A DNA stretch of 64,000 nt from Bacteroidia bacterium (GCA_022760475.1 JALEFZ010000088.1:124001-188000), one strand, 5' to 3'; numbered from the stretch's first letter, positions 43,902 to 53,330 are shown. Made by a program: numbers and translations. Notes: generated by a model not told the origin, from the letters alone.

Positions 43902-45314
43902 TTAAATCAGATCTGCAGATCGAATGGCCATCGCAGAGAGGGTCAAGCTGGGATTGGCTGCTGCCATGCTGCTGAAGCTCCCCGCTCCAAGTAAATATAC
44001 ATTTCTAAATTTATGATGCCTTTGCGTATGATCGACTACACTTGTTGAAGGATCATTCCCCATGACATGTCCACCAATAATATGAGATTCTCCACTACTC
44101 AGCCTCCGGTCATAAGAAATCGATTCAACCGGAAAGTCCCTTAGCAGCTTTTCCATCCTTGATGGCAAATTCTTTACCGATCTCTTCAAGTAATCCGAAG
44201 GGCCTTTGTAGCTAACGATGGGTACATGCCTGTTCGCTGATAGCCGTACGGCGCTTTCAAACTTGTAGAGGTCCTCAAAAATGAACTTGAAGCGTGCGAT
44301 ATGCCTAAGCTTGCCCTTTTCAATCCTGATGAGTTCAGGTGGATTGTGACTCTCAATCAGACAGGATGCCATTTCCTTTCTAAAAGCTCCGTCATAAAGC
44401 ATCCACATATTGGAGGTTATTGTGGTGCTGCCGCCCCTGTTGTCGATGCCAAGCATCAATTCTGCATAAAGCGACCGCTGTTCACCGACTCCTGTGCCCA
44501 GTAGCAGGGAGTCGTCTCCCGAATTCAGCATGATATGGCTGTTGAATATCGGATTGGCTGCAAGGACAAAAAGCTCTGCCTCAACCGTGTTTTCTTTTCC
44601 GTCTTGAAGGTAAATGGCTTTTTGGGCTAAGCCATTTTGGAGATCCAGGGCAACAACCTGTGCCTGGCTAATGAGTTCAACCCCTTCATAACATTCAGAA
44701 AAATGCTCCGAAATGGTGAATTTCGATTGGATGGGGCAGACATGGCATGTAGAATTTGCGCAGCAGGCCGTACGACTGCCCCCTTTGGGACTCCGTGCGG
44801 TAGCTTGTGCGTGAACGAGGCTCCCAAATTTCTTTTGCAGGATCGCATCAAATGGTAGGATTTTATGGGCAGGAAGGGGATAAGGAGCTATTTTGGGAAA
44901 TGGAGTTTCTGCGGGTCCAGAGACTTCCATCCATTGCTCGGCCTGGGTATAGTAGGGAATCAAATCCTCATATGAGATAGGCCAATCCTGTCCTTGGCCA
45001 TATAAGCTGAAAAGCCGAAAATCCTGCGGCAAAAATCGGGGGGTACATGCCCACCAGGAATTAGACCCACCTCCAAATGCAAGGTCAAAATGATATTGAT
45101 GGCGATCGTCATTTTTCTGAATGGCTGCTTGCCAGGGATTGGGCATGTTGTCGATCCCTTTTTCTTCCCTCGCTGCGGTAAGTCTTTCTGCGTGTGCTAC
45201 TTTTCTGCCTCGTTCAAGTACCAATACTCGGGCATCAGGATATTTTTCTTTGTATTTCTTTAGAAAAAATGTTCCTGAAAACCCAGTGCCAATGATGACG
45301 AGATCATATTTCAT
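43902..45314 (-). CDS. GMC-family FAD oxidoreductase
   Basis: 470 residues. The ADP-binding motif is LVIIGTGFSGTFFL. FDLAFGGGSNSWWACTPRF is the FAD-covering loop. The C-terminal domain has SHIIGGHVMG and NPSLTLSAMAIR, placing the catalytic His and Asn of the glucose-methanol-choline family. A Cys-rich insert at about 180-200 (TACCANSTCHVCP) resembles an extra metal-binding or disulfide loop. The protein likely oxidises a sugar or alcohol. It overlaps the rsmA stop by 4 bases (ATGA), so it is translationally coupled to it, and is followed by the small subunit gene. No signal peptide is evident; export would use the partner. Confidence 0.85.
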   Translation of the reverse strand: MKYDLVIIGTGFSGTFFLKKYKEKYPDARVLVLERGRKVAHAERLTAAREEKGIDNMPNPWQAAIQKNDDRHQYHFDLAFGGGSNSWWACTPRFLPQDFRLFSLYGQGQDWPISYEDLIPYYTQAEQWMEVSGPAETPFPKIAPYPLPAHKILPFDAILQKKFGSLVHAQATARSPKGGSRTACCANSTCHVCPIQSKFTISEHFSECYEGVELISQAQVVALDLQNGLAQKAIYLQDGKENTVEAELFVLAANPIFNSHIMLNSGDDSLLLGTGVGEQRSLYAELMLGIDNRGGSTTITSNMWMLYDGAFRKEMASCLIESHNPPELIRIEKGKLRHIARFKFIFEDLYKFESAVRLSANRHVPIVSYKGPSDYLKRSVKNLPSRMEKLLRDFPVESISYDRRLSSGESHIIGGHVMGNDPSTSVVDHTQRHHKFRNVYLLGAGSFSSMAAANPSLTLSAMAIRSADLI

Positions 45315-46078
45315 GACTGCTCTTGCTTAAGCATGCTTGTCAGGTAGATGAAATCCTTCACGCTTAGGCGTTCAGCCCGAAGGCTTTTCCAGTCTTCCCA
45401 TTCAGGAAATTCTTCAAATTCAATCCCCTTTAAGGCATTTCTGAGGGTTTTCCTTCGCTGACCGAAGGCTTGTTTCACCACTTTGCGCAGATTCTGAAAG
45501 CTTACCGAAGGTTCTTCAGCCTTGGGGACCATTCTGATAACACCACTGTTGACTTTGGGAGGGGGGCGGAAAACTGTCGGGGGGACGGTGAATTCGTAGC
45601 TTATGTCAAAATAAGCCTGTAACAAAACACTCAATACACCATAGATTTTGTTTCCCTCTTTGGCACTCATCCTTTCAGCTACTTCCTTCTGAATCATAAA
45701 AACTCCTTCCTTTACAAGGGTTCTGTGTTCAAGGAGGAGGAAAAAAATGGGAGAACTGATGTTGTAAGGAAGGTTGCCAATGATGGATAGGGGTTGATCT
45801 CCGCTGGGTTTCCATTTTAGGACATCAAGGTGGTGAATGCTCAGCTTATCCAGGCCAAAGCGTCTGGTAAGAAACGCTACTGCTTCCGGGTCTACTTCCA
45901 CTACAGAGATTTTGGGATGTTTTTCGAGAAGAAACTGGGTCATGACACCCTCGCCAGGACCAATTTCAACAACAGGCTGTGGTGGCTCGGCCTCCAGGGC
46001 TTCAGCAATTCTTCTGGCAACATTCAGATCCTTCAGGAAATGCTGCCCCCAGAATTTTTTCGGTTTCAGTTTATCCAA
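45311..46078 (-). CDS. rsmA: 16S rRNA (adenine1518/1519-N6)-dimethyltransferase
   Basis: 255 residues. Opens KPKKFWGQHFLKDLNVARRI, the RsmA signature, then the SAM loop VVEIGPGEGVMTQFL and the catalytic IGNLPYNISSPIFF. The C-terminal helical domain has KQAFGQRRKTLRNALKG. It dimethylates two adjacent adenines in helix 45 of 16S rRNA late in 30S assembly. Length is normal. The downstream GMC oxidoreductase gene overlaps its stop by 4 bases, an odd functional partner. It is divergent from pepA across 74 bases. Confidence 0.96.
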   Translation of the reverse strand: MDKLKPKKFWGQHFLKDLNVARRIAEALEAEPPQPVVEIGPGEGVMTQFLLEKHPKISVVEVDPEAVAFLTRRFGLDKLSIHHLDVLKWKPSGDQPLSIIGNLPYNISSPIFFLLLEHRTLVKEGVFMIQKEVAERMSAKEGNKIYGVLSVLLQAYFDISYEFTVPPTVFRPPPKVNSGVIRMVPKAEEPSVSFQNLRKVVKQAFGQRRKTLRNALKGIEFEEFPEWEDWKSLRAERLSVKDFIYLTSMLKQEQS

Positions 46079-46152
46079 TTAGAATTGTATTTTAGACGCT
46101 TGAATTACACAAATATACGCAGAAAGGAGACTTTTGCCCCAAGCCCAATAAG

Positions 46153-47571
46153 ATGATTAACCTTAACCTGACTGATCAACTCCCTGCTTTTACAGGAAAG
46201 CAGTTGCTAGCCTTACTTTCAAGCCCCAAAGAGAATTTCCCGCAAAGTGGGAGATACAGCAGTTTGGAAGCTCAACTGGGATCAGGCTATCCTAAAAAAG
46301 GAAGTAAAAGAATGTTGGTCTTTGATGGAAGGCCTATCATAATTCTTGGTTTGGGAAGTATGGAGGCCGAAGAAATCCGAAAAGCTGTCCATCAGGCAGT
46401 AGCCACATCCAACGAAATGGGTTTCGAGGAGCTTATACTTGATGGTTTGGGAAATCATGGAGATTACTTCAAAGCAGCTACTGAAGCCGCCCTCCTGAGT
46501 TCTTACAACTTTGACCATTACAAAGGAAAAGCTGGTCAAGATTCCTTGAAGCAGCTAACTTTTCTTGGAAATGGAGTGGAGGAGAGTATTTCTGAAGGCA
46601 AAAAAATTGCGGAAGCGACCTGCCATGCCAGAGACTTGGTCAATGAACCTTTGGTAACCCTTACTGCAGTGGAGATGAGCCGGAGGATTGAAAAACTGGG
46701 CAAGCAATATGGCTTTGCTGTAGAGGTCTTGCACAAAGGGCGTATCCAATCCCTGAAAATGGGAGGCTTACTGGCCGTAAACCGCGGTTCTGAAGACCCT
46801 CCTACCTTTTCTATTCTTGAGTATAAACCAGAAAATCCTAGCAATGACAAACCGATCATCCTAGTCGGAAAAGGGGTGGTATATGATACCGGTGGCCTTA
46901 GCCTTAAGCCTACTGCCAATTCTATGGACTTCATGAAGGCGGATATGGGAGGTGCAGCAGCTGTCATTGGTGCATTTTGTGGGATCGCAGCTTTGGGACT
47001 AAATAAACATGTGATTGGACTGGTTCCTTCTACTGATAACAGACCTGGCAAAAATGCCTACGTTCCAGGTGATGTCATCAAAATGTTTGATGGATCAACC
47101 GTAGAAGTATTGAACACAGATGCTGAAGGGCGAATGTTACTGGCAGATGCCTTGGCTTATGCCAAAAAATATGATCCCAAATTGGTCATTGACTTGGCTA
47201 CCCTAACGGGAGCAAAGGTAGTTGCCATAGGTTCTGTAGGTTTGGCGATGATGGCAAACAAAATTGATGAGGAGACCAGGGCCACAATCAAAGCATCAGG
47301 TGAAAGGGTATATGAAAGGCTGGTTGAATTTCCACTTTGGGAGGAGTATGGCGCCATGCTGAAAAGCGACATAGCTGACAGGAAGAATATTGGTGGTAGG
47401 GAAGCAGGTTCTATTACCGCCGCAAAATTTTTAGAACACTTTACGGACTATCCCTGGATTCATTTGGATATTGCTGGTTCTGCCTTTTCACACAAGCCGG
47501 ATGGCTACAGAGGGAAGAATGGAACGGGAGTGGGAGTTCGTTTATTGATAGACTTTATTTCTCAAATTTGA
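46153..47571 (+). CDS. pepA: M17 leucyl aminopeptidase
   Basis: 472 residues. The N-terminal domain (about 1-155) is followed by the catalytic domain with two-metal motifs VGKGVVYDTGGLSLKP (Lys and Asp ligands), MKADMGGAA (Asp ligand) and the family signature NTDAEGRMLLADALAYA (Asp, Glu and the Arg). The hexameric enzyme removes N-terminal residues, preferring Leu, in cytoplasmic peptide turnover. Such enzymes use two divalent ions, commonly Zn or Mn. It is co-transcribed with pdxA (gap of 4 bases). Confidence 0.95.
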   Translation: MINLNLTDQLPAFTGKQLLALLSSPKENFPQSGRYSSLEAQLGSGYPKKGSKRMLVFDGRPIIILGLGSMEAEEIRKAVHQAVATSNEMGFEELILDGLGNHGDYFKAATEAALLSSYNFDHYKGKAGQDSLKQLTFLGNGVEESISEGKKIAEATCHARDLVNEPLVTLTAVEMSRRIEKLGKQYGFAVEVLHKGRIQSLKMGGLLAVNRGSEDPPTFSILEYKPENPSNDKPIILVGKGVVYDTGGLSLKPTANSMDFMKADMGGAAAVIGAFCGIAALGLNKHVIGLVPSTDNRPGKNAYVPGDVIKMFDGSTVEVLNTDAEGRMLLADALAYAKKYDPKLVIDLATLTGAKVVAIGSVGLAMMANKIDEETRATIKASGERVYERLVEFPLWEEYGAMLKSDIADRKNIGGREAGSITAAKFLEHFTDYPWIHLDIAGSAFSHKPDGYRGKNGTGVGVRLLIDFISQI

Positions 47572-47575
47572 ATCT

Positions 47576-48640
47576 ATGGCACAAAACCATAAACCTAAGA
47601 TTGGTATTACCATGGGTGATGTTAATGGCATCGGCCCCGAACTAATCATAAAGGCATTTTTAGATCAGCGCTTCAAGGAGAGCTTTATCCCGATTGTATA
47701 CGGTTCATCAAGGGTAATCAATATTTACCGCAAAGTAATGAACATCAGTAAGTTTCATTATGTGGTGATCCAGAAGCCTTCTCAAGCCCAATACAAAAAG
47801 CTGAATATCATCGAATCTGTTCCAGGCTTGGAAAGGGTGGATATTGGGAAATCTTCAGAAATTGGAGGGAAGGCAGCCAATGCAGCTTTGCAAAAAGCCA
47901 TTCAGGACGCCCAGCATGGGGAAATTGATGCGCTGGTAACCATGCCCGTAGACAAGAAATCCATGCAGGAATTTGTTCCTGAGTTCAAAGGGCATACGGA
48001 ACTGTTGGCGGAGGCATTTAACGTTCCTCAGAACCTGATGATGATGGTTTCAGAGGAAATAAAGGTAGCAACCGTTACCAACCACCTGGCTGTCAGGGAT
48101 GTTTCTCGGAATTTGTCTGTAGAAAGAATAGTTGCCAAAGCCAGGATACTGAATGAATCTCTGGAAAATGATTTTTCTATTCAGAAGCCAATGATTGCCA
48201 TTCTTGGATTGAACCCTCATGCGGGAGATAGGGGCTTGATAGGAACTGAAGAAGCAGAGGTCATAACTCATGCTGTTACAGAATTGAAAAAGTCTGGCAT
48301 CAAAGCTTTTGGGCCTTATCCTGCGGATGGATTTTTTGGTGCACTTACTTACAAGAAATTCCATGCAACCCTGGCGATGTATCATGACCAGGGATTGATC
48401 CCTTTCAAACTGATCGCAGGCTATCATGGAGTGAATTTTACAGCCGGTATCCCATTCATAAGAACTTCACCTGACCATGGCGTAGCTTATGATATTGCCG
48501 GAAAAGGAACTGCTGACCCTGCCAGTGTTCGCCAGTCCATTTATTTGGCGATGGATATCCTCAGGGAAAGGGAGATGAACAAAGAGTTGAAAAAGAATCC
48601 ATTAAAACCCTTGACTGACCTGGAAAAGGAAATGGATTGA
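47576..48640 (+). CDS. pdxA: 4-hydroxythreonine-4-phosphate dehydrogenase
   Basis: 354 residues. Typical motifs are PKIGITMGDVNGIGPELIIK at the start, GHTELLAEAF, AILGLNPHAGDRGLIGTEE, and CPADGFFG-like PYPADGFFGAL with the substrate site. MYHDQGLIPFK and TSPDHGVAYDIAGKG hold the zinc-binding His and the NAD site. PdxA oxidises and decarboxylates 4-phosphohydroxy-L-threonine to the amino ketone used by PdxJ in pyridoxal phosphate synthesis. It is co-transcribed with pepA. Confidence 0.95.
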   Translation: MAQNHKPKIGITMGDVNGIGPELIIKAFLDQRFKESFIPIVYGSSRVINIYRKVMNISKFHYVVIQKPSQAQYKKLNIIESVPGLERVDIGKSSEIGGKAANAALQKAIQDAQHGEIDALVTMPVDKKSMQEFVPEFKGHTELLAEAFNVPQNLMMMVSEEIKVATVTNHLAVRDVSRNLSVERIVAKARILNESLENDFSIQKPMIAILGLNPHAGDRGLIGTEEAEVITHAVTELKKSGIKAFGPYPADGFFGALTYKKFHATLAMYHDQGLIPFKLIAGYHGVNFTAGIPFIRTSPDHGVAYDIAGKGTADPASVRQSIYLAMDILREREMNKELKKNPLKPLTDLEKEMD

Positions 48641-48657
48641 TACATATCTGAAAAGAT

Positions 48658-48691
48658 CCTTCGGCCATAGGAAACATTCTGTGACCGAAGG
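48658..48691 (+). terminator. Weak hairpin after pdxA
   Basis: CCTTCGG / CCGAAGG stem with a 20-base loop region, 18 bases past the pdxA stop. No T-run, so it may be only a weak terminator. Confidence 0.3.
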
Positions 48692-48862
48692 CCGCTCTCA
48701 ACTCTAGTACCCATATTCTCTCTTATATCCTAAGCTATAGCCTATGTTGTCCTGAGCAATTTTTCTTGCTCGCTTGATGGATGTCTGCCCTTTGCTCTAT
48801 GTGCAATTCCTTCTGTCATCCGTTTTAATTCCCTTTGTCATCCAGAGGATAGGCAAAGGATC

Positions 48863-49510
48863 TCACACTATCTTAGTCCCCGACGAAGGCAAAGCAATTG
48901 CCTCCTGTAGCTTGTTCAGGTATTTCCCCAAATGGAACCCATCCATCAATGCATGATTGACCGCTACTGAAATAGGCATTTTCAATCGCCCCGATTCTTC
49001 AAAATATTTGCCAAATACAATCTTGGGAATCGAATCCCCTTCGATAAATTTCTTTGCATGCTTAAATGAACTAAAAGAAGTCCATGGAATCACAGAATAA
49101 TGAATCATGTTTAATTCCCCTGTCTTAGGGTCCAATTCTTTGCTTTCCAATTGTTGGGCAATTCGTTCTTTGCCGTCCCTAACGAAGGCTTCCAAAGAAT
49201 CATGAAGAACGAAATAGCAAAATGAAAAAGTTTCATCCTCATGCAAGACAGGAGATCCACAATTGATACGATCGTAAACGATCACCTTATCATCAAGTAA
49301 CCTCATCCTGAATTCCTCCATTTCATTGGCGACTTTGAGGGAATAATACAAGATGCAAAGGTTGAAGGAGTAGTTTTTCTCCCTTGAATATCTTTGTAGA
49401 TCAGTCACATCTAAATAAGAGCAAATATTGAAGAAAGGATCTTCAAAGCTCCTGAAATAGTCATAGGTGGACTTTCTGTTCCAATTGATGAGGTCTAGCT
49501 CTTTGTACAT
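48863..49510 (-). CDS. Chloramphenicol acetyltransferase-family protein
   Basis: 215 residues from the ATG at 49508-49510 (MYKELDLINWNRKSTYDYF), which fits the usual CAT start of D-x-x-x-W-x-R-K. A 26-residue extension to 49588 does not match the family. The catalytic motif near the C-terminus is VAVNHALMDGFHLGKYL, that is H-x-x-x-D-G with the catalytic His. INCGSPVLHEDETFSFCYF and IPWTSFSSFKHA match the core. CAT enzymes form trimers and acetylate chloramphenicol or other hydroxyl groups. Many chromosomal members of Bacteroidota do not confer resistance, so the substrate is unproven. It is convergent with pdxA. Confidence 0.85.
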   Translation of the reverse strand: MYKELDLINWNRKSTYDYFRSFEDPFFNICSYLDVTDLQRYSREKNYSFNLCILYYSLKVANEMEEFRMRLLDDKVIVYDRINCGSPVLHEDETFSFCYFVLHDSLEAFVRDGKERIAQQLESKELDPKTGELNMIHYSVIPWTSFSSFKHAKKFIEGDSIPKIVFGKYFEESGRLKMPISVAVNHALMDGFHLGKYLNKLQEAIALPSSGTKIV

Positions 49511-49679
49511 AGAGGCAAATTTATATCCTGCCAATCGAAGATGCCAACCATTTAAATAATTGAGGAGTAGGTACAGATTCCAATACATAGTTCCCGTTTA
49601 ATCCCTTTGGCCTACACAGGACGATCCTAAGCTGAATTATGCCGTTCAAACAAGTAAATGCTATTGATTTGAAGCCAAT

Positions 49680-50375
49680 ATGAAATACCTGATTACATTA
49701 ATTGCTTTTTCCCTGGCCACTTTCGCATTCGCCCAGGTCCATGATGTCGAACGTTCGGATGTCTTGTATGTACATGCCCAAAGTGGCTTGAAATTGCGAG
49801 AAACCCCTGGCTCAGATGGCAAATTGATCACCTCCATGCCTTATGGGGCAAAGGTGAAATTCATCAACTGGACAAATTCAAGCCTGAAGGTTAAGGATTT
49901 TGGCGGATATGAGTTCTCTGAGGGTTGGGTTGAAATAGAATATAAGGGCAAAAGAGGCTATGCCTTTAAAGGGTACCTATCTGCATTGAAACCGATTCTC
50001 TCTGATCAAAAAAATTACTGGATCAGACAGTACATTGAGGAAAATTATACCCTCGTCTACACCACCAACTTCAATTTTGATGGAAAAAAAGAAAATGGTA
50101 AATCCTGCCATCGATGGGAATACTACAAAGAAGGCTTGTTACGAGAATCGAATACCTGTTCAAGTGAATCCTGGACATTCCGGTATCATTTCCCAAATAT
50201 GCAAATGAGAGAAGTAGCCTTATTAATGATGAAGTTACTCAGCCTGAAAGATCATCCCCTTCATGTTGAATACAATGCTGAAACCAATCAAATCTTCATC
50301 GAAGGAGAGCTGGAATACTATACCATAATGACCGTACACGGTTTGGGAGTAATGTTGATCGCAGATTTTGGATGA
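49680..50375 (+). CDS. Secreted SH3-type protein (paralogue of the next gene)
   Basis: 231 residues with a signal peptide (MKYLITLIAFSLATFAFA, then Q). Residues about 28-105 look like a bacterial SH3 domain: VLYVHAQSGLKLRETPGSDG, SMPYGAKVKFINW, WVEIEYKGKRGYAFKGYLS. The C-terminal half is a beta-rich region of unknown type with C-x-R-W and TCSSESW motifs. The bacterial SH3 domain often binds cell-wall or surface polymers in the periplasm. It is followed 73 bases later by a paralogue of the same size and layout. Function unknown. Confidence 0.8.
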   Translation: MKYLITLIAFSLATFAFAQVHDVERSDVLYVHAQSGLKLRETPGSDGKLITSMPYGAKVKFINWTNSSLKVKDFGGYEFSEGWVEIEYKGKRGYAFKGYLSALKPILSDQKNYWIRQYIEENYTLVYTTNFNFDGKKENGKSCHRWEYYKEGLLRESNTCSSESWTFRYHFPNMQMREVALLMMKLLSLKDHPLHVEYNAETNQIFIEGELEYYTIMTVHGLGVMLIADFG

Positions 50376-50448
50376 AGGGAGTTGAAAGACGGGGACTTAA
50401 GTAAGCTGTCTTAAAAATTAGAAAATCAGTACTTTAACATAAAAAGTT

Positions 50449-51153
50449 GTGAAGAAATTTATTGTTTATTTCCTTCCTGGCATGCTACTGTTGCCCTTCT
50501 TTCTGTCGGGCTTTACTCCCAAAGAGGAAAGCAATGAAGTTTACGTCCATGCCTTAAGCGGCTTGAATATGAGGGCTTCAGCCAATCCTTCTGCCCTAAA
50601 GATCCTGAGTATTCCTTATGGAGAAAAGGTCAGGATCAAGCAAATCTCTTCTGAAATACTGGAATTGAAGGATTTTGGAGGCTATCCTGTGATAGACAAT
50701 TGGTATGAAGTGGAGTACAAGGGAAGATCGGGCTTTGTGTTTGGAGCTTATCTTTCCGATTTCCCACCTGTAACTACATCTGAGTTAGGTCAACCTATAG
50801 GGATGTATAAATATCTCCGCCAGCATTTTAGTGTACTATATGCCAAAGTTACTGCAAAGAGTGAGGGCGGAAATGATTGTCAGCACATCAATATACTAGA
50901 GGGGGGAATAATTGAAGTGCTTGATCAGTGTGGGGAGCATTGTGATTTTTCCAGGTACACCTTCGAAAACAACAACGTGCAGCAGGTACTTGCTGTGTAT
51001 CAAGCAAGCTGGAAAAACTCAAATTCCAAGTACATTTATTCCTACGATGAAAAAAGCAAACGCATTTATGCCACTGTTGATCTATGCGATTTGGTCATTA
51101 CGCCCCTGGTCTCTGGAGGGGTGATGATAGAGATGGAATGTTGTGGGTGTTAA
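50449..51153 (+). CDS. Secreted SH3-type protein (paralogue of the previous gene)
   Basis: 234 residues with a GTG start at 50449 and signal peptide (KKFIVYFLPGMLLLPFFLS). The SH3-like part (about 28-105: EVYVHALSGLNMRASANPSA, SIPYGEKVRIKQI, WYEVEYKGRSGFVFGAYLS) parallels the previous protein almost block for block. The C-terminal half differs more and is richer in Cys (DQCGEHCDF, MECCGC), suggesting disulfides or a metal site. It is tandem with, and probably co-transcribed with, its paralogue. The lack of an ATG at a better place favours GTG. Function unknown. Confidence 0.75.
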   Translation: MKKFIVYFLPGMLLLPFFLSGFTPKEESNEVYVHALSGLNMRASANPSALKILSIPYGEKVRIKQISSEILELKDFGGYPVIDNWYEVEYKGRSGFVFGAYLSDFPPVTTSELGQPIGMYKYLRQHFSVLYAKVTAKSEGGNDCQHINILEGGIIEVLDQCGEHCDFSRYTFENNNVQQVLAVYQASWKNSNSKYIYSYDEKSKRIYATVDLCDLVITPLVSGGVMIEMECCGC

Positions 51154-51159
51154 ATGCCC

Positions 51160-51825
51160 TCAATGGCTAATGACCATTCGGACTTCCTGCCTGAATCCTT
51201 CATCGCCACAATCTGCATCAAAAACCGCAACCTCTGTTCCTTCCAGGTAGATGCTTCTGAGAAATAGGTCTTCATAGGCTTCCCATGTTCCTCCCACAGG
51301 GGTATTGCGGCAAGTTTCTACCAGAAAAAAAATATAGCCGGAGGCCTGAGAAATTAGGCCTCCAGCTTTTGCAATTTGTATATCTGATTGTTTGTTTTTG
51401 GTCCGAAATGCTTCCAGAGCAGTTTTTGCCTTATTTTCATTGGGATAAATCCAGACAAAAAGTATAAAGTTTTCGTGATTCAGTTTCTCGGCTGCTATCC
51501 CCCGAATATATTTTTCTCGACTTTGATGAAAGTATGCTTTGATGGTAGTAGCACCTTCAAAACCAAGCCTATTGGATAGGGAATCTTTGCCTGGATGAAA
51601 GCTAAGCTCGGCCTTATTTTCCCCCAATACATCCGCGATAAATGCCTCAAATTTTGTCATCAATTTGGGTTCAGTTTCATCTGGATTTTGCTTTTGGGCT
51701 ATGTTAAGGGTAGAATTACCTTCAGAAGTAGGTGGTGATTTTGCCTCATCTGGCCTGCATGCATTAAAAGCAAGTAGTAAAGCGCATACAAGTAGCAATT
51801 GGAAAGTGCCAATCAAATTCTTCAT
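51160..51825 (-). CDS. Lipoprotein of unknown function
   Basis: 221 residues. The signal peptide with lipobox ends LLAFNAC, so the mature protein is lipid-anchored at Cys23. A Pro/Ser/Glu-rich linker follows (about 24-50). The remaining 170 residues are mixed alpha/beta, with repeated hydrophobic strands (NFILFVWIYPNENKAKTALE, GGLISQASGYIFFLVETC). No known domain is recognised. It lies downstream of a TPR membrane protein (10-base gap) and is probably co-transcribed with it. Convergent with the SH3 paralogues. Confidence 0.7.
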   Translation of the reverse strand: MKNLIGTFQLLLVCALLLAFNACRPDEAKSPPTSEGNSTLNIAQKQNPDETEPKLMTKFEAFIADVLGENKAELSFHPGKDSLSNRLGFEGATTIKAYFHQSREKYIRGIAAEKLNHENFILFVWIYPNENKAKTALEAFRTKNKQSDIQIAKAGGLISQASGYIFFLVETCRNTPVGGTWEAYEDLFLRSIYLEGTEVAVFDADCGDEGFRQEVRMVISH

Positions 51826-51835
51826 GGGCCCACAT

Positions 51836-52759
51836 TTAGGTATTTTTATTTTCAGGCTTCTTTTTTAAAAATGACCAGAACCCCCAAAAAAGAAGTATGG
51901 AGACCAGCATAAGTACAACAAAGAAATTTTCCTTCAAGAAGTTTTGAAACTCCCTCGCTTTACGAGCGGGTTCATTCCTTTTTACAAGCCTTTTAGCTTC
52001 TTCGATTCTTTGGTTGAGTATGGTGGATTCAAATCCATATTCCTGGGCCATTGCATAGGCTTCCAGGGCATATTCAAGGTTGAATGCAAGGGTTGCCGCA
52101 TTTCCAAGGTCGTAATAGAGGTTCCCAACGATCTGATTTTCAGGCTTCACAAATTTGGTTCTCTCCCTTAGCTGGTGCTGAATATGATAGAATAGTTCCT
52201 CAACCTCCCAGCCAGTTTTATTCTCGGGAATTAGGCCATTACCAAAATCAAGCCCTAGAATGGATGAGTTGGAATTGTTGCTGCCATTGAGCTTGAATTC
52301 CAGGATTTTGACATGAATCCATTCCGTTCCATGATGTGAGTCAGGGTTGAGTTTCATTGACTTCTTTATCCAGAATAAGGCCGAATCAGGCTTCCCAATT
52401 AGTTCATAAATGGTTCCGAGGTTGGATGCTGTGGCATATAAATCTGGCTTTTTTCCCTCAATTTCATGGTAAATGTTCTTTGCGTTTTGCAATTCCCCTA
52501 GGTAAATCAGGTTTGCTGCATAGTCCGAAAGCTCTTCCAGGCTTCCGTTGGTCTTATATTCCTTTAAGTGCTGGTCAGCCTCTTTCTCCAGGGAATGTTT
52601 ATCAAGCTGAGATATATGAAAATTAACTTCATTATAAAAATGTGTCTCTACGATTTCGCCATTTGCTTTTGTATGGATTTCGAATTTGTTGATGCAGGCA
52701 TAACTCAGGCCGTGTGCCAAGAGCATGAAGAGGGCTAATAAATGATTTTTGTGGTACAT
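51836..52759 (-). CDS. Secreted TPR protein with C-terminal membrane segment
   Basis: 307 residues. A signal peptide (about 1-21, LLALFMLLAHGLSYACIN) is followed by helical TPR-like repeats (about 60-250: NLIYLGELQNAKNIYHEIEG, ATASNLGTIYELIGKPDSAL, AATLAFNLEYALEAYAMAQ). A hydrophobic segment near the C-terminus (about 278-296, FFVVLMLVSILLFWGFWSF) ends in a KKKPENK tail, giving a periplasmic TPR domain anchored from its end. Such proteins usually hold protein complexes at the envelope. It starts a two-gene unit with the lipoprotein gene. Specific function unknown. Confidence 0.75.
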   Translation of the reverse strand: MYHKNHLLALFMLLAHGLSYACINKFEIHTKANGEIVETHFYNEVNFHISQLDKHSLEKEADQHLKEYKTNGSLEELSDYAANLIYLGELQNAKNIYHEIEGKKPDLYATASNLGTIYELIGKPDSALFWIKKSMKLNPDSHHGTEWIHVKILEFKLNGSNNSNSSILGLDFGNGLIPENKTGWEVEELFYHIQHQLRERTKFVKPENQIVGNLYYDLGNAATLAFNLEYALEAYAMAQEYGFESTILNQRIEEAKRLVKRNEPARKAREFQNFLKENFFVVLMLVSILLFWGFWSFLKKKPENKNT

Positions 52760-52841
52760 GCTTGTGTATTTTTATCTTTCATGGTTTTGTTTCCAAATCG
52801 GCTTTCTTCAAGGAACTGGATTGCTATAGCCTTTTAATCCG

Positions 52842-53330
52842 TCATCTTACTGGAGCTTGCTTGCTTATAAATGACCTGATTTCCTCGTAGTCTGATTTTT
52901 TAGACAGGTAATTTTTGAGCATGCTTCGCTTTTTCTCTCCCGTTTCGATGTTCAGGATCGTATTTTGATAGACGTGAACTTCTGTGATTTCCTGGATTTT
53001 TGAAAAAAGAATCTCGGCAGGCTTCTGGATAAATCCATGACCCGGTATGATGATCCTATCCTCCTTGACTTCAAGGTATTGGATTCCCTTCGCCCGAAAA
53101 TAAATACCCATGATGGTCATTAGTGTAAGTAGGATACTACCTCCGAAAAGCACCCAAAAGAAAATGGTGGCAGATGAGGGGGGGAGATAAATCATTCTCA
53201 TAATGTTGATCCCTTCATCATTGGTCCTGGCGAAGTATTGCAAACCGATTGAGGCTGCAAGGAATGATAAGAGTCCCAGAATGAGTGGAGCCCATTTCGA
53301 GCCGTAAGGGTATTTTTTGTTCATGGTCAA
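52842..53330 (-). CDS. Membrane protein with C-terminal PH-like region
   Basis: 162 residues. Two membrane segments (about 12-32 and 54-76) are followed by a cytoplasmic region (about 80-158) with GIQYLEVKEDRIIIPGHGF and EILFSKIQEITEVHVYQNTI. That pattern resembles the bacterial PH-type domains that sit behind two membrane segments. Charged C-terminal tail. No partner is evident. It stands alone between the TPR gene and the GH3 gene. The name is a structural impression. Confidence 0.6.
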   Translation of the reverse strand: MTMNKKYPYGSKWAPLILGLLSFLAASIGLQYFARTNDEGINIMRMIYLPPSSATIFFWVLFGGSILLTLMTIMGIYFRAKGIQYLEVKEDRIIIPGHGFIQKPAEILFSKIQEITEVHVYQNTILNIETGEKKRSMLKNYLSKKSDYEEIRSFISKQAPVR

